Below, piece after piece: positions 58,367-64,000 of a DNA stretch of 64,000 nt. Numbering within the stretch: the first letter of the stretch is position 1; the number at the start of each line of letters is the position of its first letter. The DNA is from Clostridia bacterium (lineage in GTDB: Bacteria; Bacillota; Clostridia; UBA1381), in contig JAOAAV010000003.1 of assembly GCA_026418715.1 (NCBI GenBank), positions 1 to 64,000 on the forward strand, in the 5' to 3' direction. Under the pieces are notes generated by a model. It did no database searches, was not told the origin of the DNA, and saw only the letters and a program-made list of their open reading frames with translations. The translations under genes were made by a program, and so were the position numbers.

Positions 58367-59035
58367 ATGGCTGCTGCTCCAAAATATGTTGTAAAGGCTC
58401 AAATGAGCAGAAGAAACAAAACAAAATATACGCTTTTAATGACGGCGGTCGGACTGATATCCATGATTGGAGCGGCACTTTTTGTGTATAATCTGGTTAG
58501 GTCTGATTATCTGTTTGCACTGTGTTATTTGTTGGCGGTTATGTGTGGTGTTTTGTATATTGTTATAGAAATAAACACAATATTTTCCACATATATTGCG
58601 GCTGACAAAAAGACTCTTCACATGAGAAATTGGAATAACTGCTTTCTGCCTTATGACATTCATCACAAAGCCATATTCTTTCGTGAATTCATTCCGGCGA
58701 AAACAGAAACGGCGGAGGTTCGCATAAAAGATATCCGTGAAATTTTGCTTGGATCAAAGAATTTTGTCAAACGGTATTGTCATGAAAATGATGAGTTTAT
58801 TGAGAAAATAAAAGGGCTTGAAAAGCTTGCCTTTTTGCAAAGGAAAAAAAGTGTACGAAACATGGATTTGTTCTATATTGCAACAAAAAGCGGAGAATGC
58901 TGTTTTATGCCGATTACAGGCTTTGATGAGACTGAAATTGTAAGACTTGTAAATTATCTAGAAAAGCAGAGCAGGGCACAGGTAAGATGCAACAACAAAT
59001 CTGTAAGACGCAGAATAATGATGATGAAGCGTTAA
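58367..59035 (+). CDS. Hypothetical two-TM protein
   Basis: 222-aa ORF with two N-terminal TMs and a basic C-terminus; GAGAGGGGG upstream. Confidence 0.6.
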   Translation: MAAAPKYVVKAQMSRRNKTKYTLLMTAVGLISMIGAALFVYNLVRSDYLFALCYLLAVMCGVLYIVIEINTIFSTYIAADKKTLHMRNWNNCFLPYDIHHKAIFFREFIPAKTETAEVRIKDIREILLGSKNFVKRYCHENDEFIEKIKGLEKLAFLQRKKSVRNMDLFYIATKSGECCFMPITGFDETEIVRLVNYLEKQSRAQVRCNNKSVRRRIMMMKR

Positions 59036-59270
59036 GCATGAGAAAAACTTGGATAAATACAGTAGGTTTTGCCTTGTATCTGTGATATGATATGGTTGTA
59101 TTTTTTAAACAAAATCTGCGGCTGTCGACTGTCGACGCAAAATTAGCATATGTTATCAATTCAAATCATATTTTGCACATATTTTACCATCAAATTTATT
59201 GATTATTCACAAAAAAGTATGTGTTTAATTAGATTTATTTTACAAAAATAAAAATAGATTTGAAAAGAAA

Positions 59271-59299
59271 TTGAAATTTAGGCATAAAGGGTTTATAAT
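59271..59299 (+). promoter_or_regulatory. Promoter of the dockerin-cohesin unit (TTGAAA, 17 bp, TATAAT)
   Basis: TTGAAA 59271-59276, TATAAT 59294-59299. Confidence 0.7.
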
Positions 59300-59431
59300 G
59301 ATTACATATGAATGTATATTGTATGTTGCGGCATACAGGCGAGGTATGAGCGGCTTGGAAGGAGGAATTGTTTTTAGTTCTCGTGTGTCCAAGTGAAATC
59401 AAAACAATATTTTTAGAAAAGGGGTAAGACA

Positions 59432-60013
59432 ATGAAGAAATCTTTAAAAAAGGTAATTCTATCTTGTGCGGCGGTGTCTGCCGTGTTGTTTGTTATGTCC
59501 GCTTCCGCTATGGCGGCTGATATTACCAGTTCGACATACAGCTCAAGCACAGCTAAGGCTTCTATAACAGTTTCGGCGACTGCAGAAACACAGGTAACTT
59601 TGCTGGTGCTAAAGCCTGGTTCTAACGATACGGACGGCATAAGTGCAAGCGAAATTGCGTACATAGACCAGACCGCAGCAAATTCAAGCGGAGTTGCTAC
59701 CTTCAGCGTTCCTTTGGGTTCGAGCCCGACGACGGGTACATACGTGGTTAAGGCGGGCGACGAGTCAGGTACTATTGATACGGATTCATTTACGGTGTCA
59801 TCCTCGGGCGGCACGACAACGTATACATTGGGCGATGTGAATGCGGATGGAGGTATAGATACGACGGATGCAATTATGGTTCTTGATTATTACGTTGGTG
59901 CTACATTGACAGATACTCAGAAGTTGGCTGCTGATGTTAATAAAGATAGCGGAATAGACACAACGGACGCTATTGCAATTCTTGACTATTATTCTTCTGG
60001 CAAGGCCTTTTGA
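59432..60013 (+). CDS. Small secreted protein with Ig-like module and C-terminal type-I-like dockerin
   Basis: Signal peptide MKKSLKKVILSCAAVSAVLFVMSASAMA; dockerin duplicated Ca-loop motifs GDVNADGGIDTTDAIMVLDYYV and ADVNKDSGIDTTDAIAILDYY. Confidence 0.88.
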   Translation: MKKSLKKVILSCAAVSAVLFVMSASAMAADITSSTYSSSTAKASITVSATAETQVTLLVLKPGSNDTDGISASEIAYIDQTAANSSGVATFSVPLGSSPTTGTYVVKAGDESGTIDTDSFTVSSSGGTTTYTLGDVNADGGIDTTDAIMVLDYYVGATLTDTQKLAADVNKDSGIDTTDAIAILDYYSSGKAF

Positions 60014-60053
60014 GTTTGTATCGTAGACACACATTATTGAAGGGAGAAAAGAC

Positions 60054-62930
60054 ATGAATAATAAAAAATTTATAGCCATCATTTGTATTTTGGCTATGAT
60101 TATGTCTGTATTTGGAAACTTGTGTGCCGTTGCTGATACTGGCAGTGCCAGTGTGACGGCAACGGTTACTGATATAACTGACAACAAAGTGACGGTAAGA
60201 GTTGATTATTCGGGCATTACGGATGCAAATATAATTGGTGCTCAGTTCCGTTTGCCGATTGATACGTCTAAGATGACGTATGTGTCGGGAACATCTACCG
60301 GATTAGGATCGGGGCTTGGCGGCATAGCTTATAATTCGAGCGTGTCGGCAGTATCGTATTCTTGGGTTAATACGAGTTCGGGAAACACTTCTTCAAGCGG
60401 AACGCTTGCTACTTTTGTGTTGCAGATGGCAGACAGTGTTGAAAAGGGAACGACTTTTTCGCTTCCGTTTACGTCTGTTAAAATAACAAACAGATTATCG
60501 ACCGGAGATGTATTGTACGTTTCTTCAGATGTAACAAAAGTTAGTGGTACAACATACGTTGATGTGGCAACACCGCTGTTGTCGTTCCAGTATGGGACTG
60601 TTTCAACACCTACTCCTACGCCAACGCTTACTCCTACGCCAACACCTACAAACACGCCTATTCCTACCAATATTCCTGCGGTAATCGCATCGGCGACTGT
60701 GAATGGTAAAGTTGTGGATGTTACGGTTTCGTATCAGGGTGTTACAGATGCGAATATAATTGGCGCCCAGTTCCGTCTGCCGATTGATACGTCTAAGATG
60801 ACGTATGTGTCGGGAACATCTACCGGATTAGGATCGGGACTTGGCGGCATAGCTTATAATTCGAGCGTGTCGGCAGTATCGTATTCTTGGGTTAATACAA
60901 GTTCGGGAAATACATCTTCAAGCGGAACATTGGCAACGTTCAAGTTGCAATTGGCGGATAGTGTTGAAGCAGGTACAACGTTTACTCTTCCGCTTACGTC
61001 CGTTAAGATAACAAACAGGTTGTCAACTGGGGACGTGTTATACGTGTCTTCAGATATAACCAGAGTGAGCGGTACGACATATGTTGATTTGGAAATTCCA
61101 TCATTAACATTCACATACAGCACTTCGGCTACGGCAACACCGACGGCTACTCCGACGGCTACTCCGACGGCAACTCCGACGGCTACACCGACGGCTACAC
61201 CGACGGCTACACCGACGGCTACACCGACGGCTACTCCGACGGCAACTCCGACGGCTACTCCGACGGCTACTCCGACGGCAACTCCGACGGCAACTCCGAC
61301 GGCTACTCCCGTAATTACGGTTCCGAGCGAAGCTGTATATAAGTCGAAGAGTACGGTTGCAGTGTCGAATCTTAGTGCGTCCGGAAACCTCACCACGACA
61401 GTTAAGGTTGCAAAGTGGGGAGGATCTGAACTTACTCTTGACAATAGTTATGAATTATATTTTGATGGAAATAAATGCACATCCAATTCCATCGTTGCAT
61501 CGGCAAGCAAATTGACGGCATCTGATGCGATTAAGCTGGTGTATTTGGACACTGACATAAGCAAGTATAGTGTTTCCATTACGATTAAGGATGCAAATGG
61601 TACTGAATTAGCTTCCAAGACACAGACGGTTTTTGTATACACACCTACGATTACAATTCAGACCACTGGCAAGTATGATACAAAGTACAGAATAAGCTTT
61701 AGCAATTTGTATGCTGAGGGAAATCTTGAAGCGACAGTTTCTGTAGCAAAATCTAATGGTACAGCGCTTGATTTAGGCAGTGACTATAACTTATACGTGA
61801 ACGATGTTAAGAGCACATCGGACACAATTACAGCAACAGGGACGAAATTTATGACGGATGGAATGCTTAAGATTTCGTATTTGGATACTGATATTTCGAA
61901 GTATGTTGTTACTGTTTCTATAAAAGATAAGGATGACGTTGAAATAGCCTCGTCTACTAAGACTGTTTCGCTCTCTTCATCATCGTCCTCATCCGGCGGT
62001 AGCAGTAGTAGCAGCAGCGGCGGAGTTATTGTTCCCGGTGGAATAGGTACAGGAACAACGACAACTACTACCACTACCACCGTACAGGTTTCGATTAAGA
62101 ATGAGCAGGGTACGGTAGCGGCTACCGGTATTAAGACTTCAAATGATACCTTTACTATATCGGCGACAGTAAACGGTGTAGCGCGTACTTCGTTTACGGG
62201 CTATGATCCGGTACAGGTTAAAGTTCCTTATACACTTGCAAACGGAGTATCAGCGGATAATATCGTTGTAGTAGATCAAAACGGCAATGTTGTGCCGAGA
62301 AGTATGTATAAGGACGGGTATGTGATTGTAAATACCGATAATATTTCCGGAACCTTTACAATCAAAGAAGTAAAGAAGAGCTTCAGCGATGTTAAGGCTG
62401 ATTGGGCGGTTGACGCCGTGTCAGCATTGGCAGCTCGTAATGTAATCAATGGTGTGGGTGATGATACTTATGAGCCGGATAGAACTGTGACAAGAGCTGA
62501 GTTTGTCAAGATGATTGTGACAATGTTCAACGTTGGTGACGCAAGTGCGACTGCATCGTTTGCGGATGTTTCTTCTAGTGATTGGTATGCTCCGTATGTT
62601 GCTGCAGCTCAAAAGCTTGGTATTACGACAGGTTATGCTGAGGACAATACTTTCAGACCCAATAATACCATTTCTAGAGAAGAAATGAGTGCAATGCTGT
62701 ATCGTGCTGCAGATGTTTTGAGCGTAAGCATGACGTCAACAACTGCATCATCGATGTATATTGATGATTCCAGCATACAGAGTTATGCTAAAGCTGCGGT
62801 ATACAAGATGCAAGAGGCAGGCATACTCAAGGGCGTAGGTGACAATATGTTCGATGCAAAGGGCAATTGTACGAGAGCTCAGGCAGCGGTTGCCATTTAC
62901 AATATGTTTAAGGCGTCCATGACGAAATAG
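60054..62930 (+). CDS. SLH-anchored scaffoldin-like protein: two cohesin-like modules, TATP linker, two repeated beta modules, Ser/Thr/Gly linker, C-terminal SLH domains
   Basis: Tandem NIIGAQFRLPIDTSKMTYVSGTSTG...GTLATFxLQxADSV...SVKITNRLSTGDVLYVSSD modules with cohesin-type pattern; (ATPT)n linker; SLH FSDVKADWAVDAVSALAARNVINGVG etc. Confidence 0.8.
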   Translation: MNNKKFIAIICILAMIMSVFGNLCAVADTGSASVTATVTDITDNKVTVRVDYSGITDANIIGAQFRLPIDTSKMTYVSGTSTGLGSGLGGIAYNSSVSAVSYSWVNTSSGNTSSSGTLATFVLQMADSVEKGTTFSLPFTSVKITNRLSTGDVLYVSSDVTKVSGTTYVDVATPLLSFQYGTVSTPTPTPTLTPTPTPTNTPIPTNIPAVIASATVNGKVVDVTVSYQGVTDANIIGAQFRLPIDTSKMTYVSGTSTGLGSGLGGIAYNSSVSAVSYSWVNTSSGNTSSSGTLATFKLQLADSVEAGTTFTLPLTSVKITNRLSTGDVLYVSSDITRVSGTTYVDLEIPSLTFTYSTSATATPTATPTATPTATPTATPTATPTATPTATPTATPTATPTATPTATPTATPTATPTATPVITVPSEAVYKSKSTVAVSNLSASGNLTTTVKVAKWGGSELTLDNSYELYFDGNKCTSNSIVASASKLTASDAIKLVYLDTDISKYSVSITIKDANGTELASKTQTVFVYTPTITIQTTGKYDTKYRISFSNLYAEGNLEATVSVAKSNGTALDLGSDYNLYVNDVKSTSDTITATGTKFMTDGMLKISYLDTDISKYVVTVSIKDKDDVEIASSTKTVSLSSSSSSSGGSSSSSSGGVIVPGGIGTGTTTTTTTTTVQVSIKNEQGTVAATGIKTSNDTFTISATVNGVARTSFTGYDPVQVKVPYTLANGVSADNIVVVDQNGNVVPRSMYKDGYVIVNTDNISGTFTIKEVKKSFSDVKADWAVDAVSALAARNVINGVGDDTYEPDRTVTRAEFVKMIVTMFNVGDASATASFADVSSSDWYAPYVAAAQKLGITTGYAEDNTFRPNNTISREEMSAMLYRAADVLSVSMTSTTASSMYIDDSSIQSYAKAAVYKMQEAGILKGVGDNMFDAKGNCTRAQAAVAIYNMFKASMTK
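61131..61310 (+). repeat. 12-bp tandem repeat (ACGGCWACNCCG) encoding (ATPT)n linker, about 15 copies
   Basis: Direct reading: ACGGCTACTCCG/ACGGCAACTCCG/ACGGCTACACCG in tandem. Confidence 0.95.
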
Positions 62931-63013
62931 TAGGCTTTTATTAAAGATTTTCTATATTGTTATGATATAAGGATAAGAGAGACGTGAGTGTTTTGCTTAT
63001 GTTTTTCATCCGG

Positions 63014-63042
63014 GGGCAGAGGTTTTATCCTCTGCCCTTTTT
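63014..63042 (+). terminator. Intrinsic terminator between scaffoldin-like gene and ung
   Basis: GGGCAGAGG/CCTCTGCCC stem followed by T5. Confidence 0.8.
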
Positions 63043-63141
63043 CAAATTGAGATACTTTCACCAAAATTTTTTAATTAGACTTGAAAAAAGGTATCAAAAA
63101 AAGGTATACTGTAGTATAGAACGAAAGTATGGGAGACGGTT

Positions 63142-63816
63142 ATGGTTAATTTCAAAAATGACTGGGATGTGCTTTTGCACGATGAGTTTCAGAAAGATTA
63201 TTACCAAAAGCTTCGACAATTTTTGAAAACAGAATATGCCCGATACAAAATTCACCCCAATATGTATGATATTTTCAATGCTCTTAAATGGACATCTTAT
63301 CAAGATACAAAGGTGGTAATTTTCGGGCAGGATCCGTATCATGGCGCAAACCAGGCACATGGCCTTGCTTTCTCAGTCCAAAGGGGTGTAGAAATACCCC
63401 CATCGCTTTTAAATATTTACAAGGAATTGCAAAATGAGTATGGTTTATATATCCCTAATAACGGATATCTTGAAAAATGGGCAAGGCAGGGGGTGCTCCT
63501 TTTAAACTCGTCGCTTACGGTAAGGGAAGGATTTGCCAATTCCCATAGAAACAAAGGATGGGAATTTTTCACCAATAAGGTGGTGTCTGTGCTGAATGAA
63601 AGAGCAGAGCCTGTAATTTTCATGCTATGGGGAAATAATGCGAAAGAAAAGATAAAGCTTATTACAAATCCATGGCATAAAATCCTTACGGCAGCACATC
63701 CGAGTCCTCTGTCCGCTTCGCGTGGTTTTTTTGGCTGCGGACATTTCAGACAGGCGAACGAACTTTTAAAAAGCATGGGAAAAAGCGAAATTGACTGGCA
63801 GATTGAAAACATATGA
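63142..63816 (+). CDS. ung: Uracil-DNA glycosylase (family 1)
   Basis: [53 protein letters not shown]. Confidence 0.97.
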   Translation: MVNFKNDWDVLLHDEFQKDYYQKLRQFLKTEYARYKIHPNMYDIFNALKWTSYQDTKVVIFGQDPYHGANQAHGLAFSVQRGVEIPPSLLNIYKELQNEYGLYIPNNGYLEKWARQGVLLLNSSLTVREGFANSHRNKGWEFFTNKVVSVLNERAEPVIFMLWGNNAKEKIKLITNPWHKILTAAHPSPLSASRGFFGCGHFRQANELLKSMGKSEIDWQIENI

Positions 63817-63829
63817 AAGGCAAAGAAGA

Positions 63830-64000
63830 ATGAAAAAACTATTGATTATAGATGCAAATAGTATTATAAACAGAGCGTTTTACGGTATAAAACCGTTAAC
63901 GTCAAGGGACGGAACGCCCACCAATGCGGTATATGGATTTTTAAGTATCCTTTTAAAGTTGATTGGCGACACACAGCCTGATTATATATGTGCCGCTTTT
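63830..64000 (+). CDS. polA: DNA polymerase I, N-terminal 5'-3' exonuclease region (truncated by window end)
   Basis: Translation from ATG 63830: MKKLLIIDANSIINRAFYGIKPLTSRDGTPTNAVYGFLSILLKLIGD. Confidence 0.88.
   Translation, partial: MKKLLIIDANSIINRAFYGIKPLTSRDGTPTNAVYGFLSILLKLIGDTQPDYICAAF

Noticed and set aside
61131-61310. CRISPR-like short direct repeats
   Set aside because: The 12-bp units are contiguous with no unique spacers and lie in frame within a CDS, so this is a linker repeat.
60854-61444. 196-aa minus-strand ORF rich in VAVG repeats
   Set aside because: It is the antisense of the (ATPT)n tandem repeat and cohesin-like module; repeat keeps several frames open. No independent coding evidence.
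1-64000. tRNA, rRNA, prophage, transposase or integrase genes
   Set aside because: None recognised in intergenic regions or ORF translations, so no mobile element is claimed.

Overview
The window is about 64 kb of a low-to-mid GC Gram-positive (Clostridia-like) chromosome with mostly ordinary gene content; this assignment is an inference from SLH proteins, Firmicutes-type riboswitch and gene order. Coordinates and motifs come from reading the sequence. Family names come from recognising the translations, with no database search. Main blocks: (1) an L-box (lysine) riboswitch plus terminator ahead of asd-dapA-dapB and an orphan aspartokinase-type ACT protein; (2) trxB, an SLH+M15 peptidase, alaS, HIT, hisH-hisF; (3) a ~1,384-aa secreted SGNH esterase resembling rhamnogalacturonan acetylesterases; (4) HD-GYP and PHP proteins; (5) a ~14.7-kb bacterial microcompartment (BMC) locus (18.8-33.5 kb). 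It encodes a class II sugar-phosphate aldolase, B12-dependent diol dehydratase (3 subunits), reactivase, PduO, PduP, an MDR/zinc alcohol dehydrogenase, four BMC-H, one BMC-P and one BMC-T shell proteins, PduL, PduS and a DeoR regulator. Several enzymes carry encapsulation-peptide-like helices; (6) secreted GH18, VWA and SLH proteins; (7) recD2, rpsR-ssb-rpsF, secDF, a glycosyltransferase cluster, cysK, ppx-ppk, folC, a CAP+M15 protein; (8) a two-gene unit made of a small dockerin-bearing secreted protein followed by an SLH-anchored protein with two near-identical cohesin-like modules (59.4-62.9 kb); (9) ung and the start of polA. The two best candidates for something under-described are the cohesin/dockerin mini-scaffoldin pair and the aldolase-containing BMC, with its tagged MDR dehydrogenase and a dual-start BMC-H shell gene.
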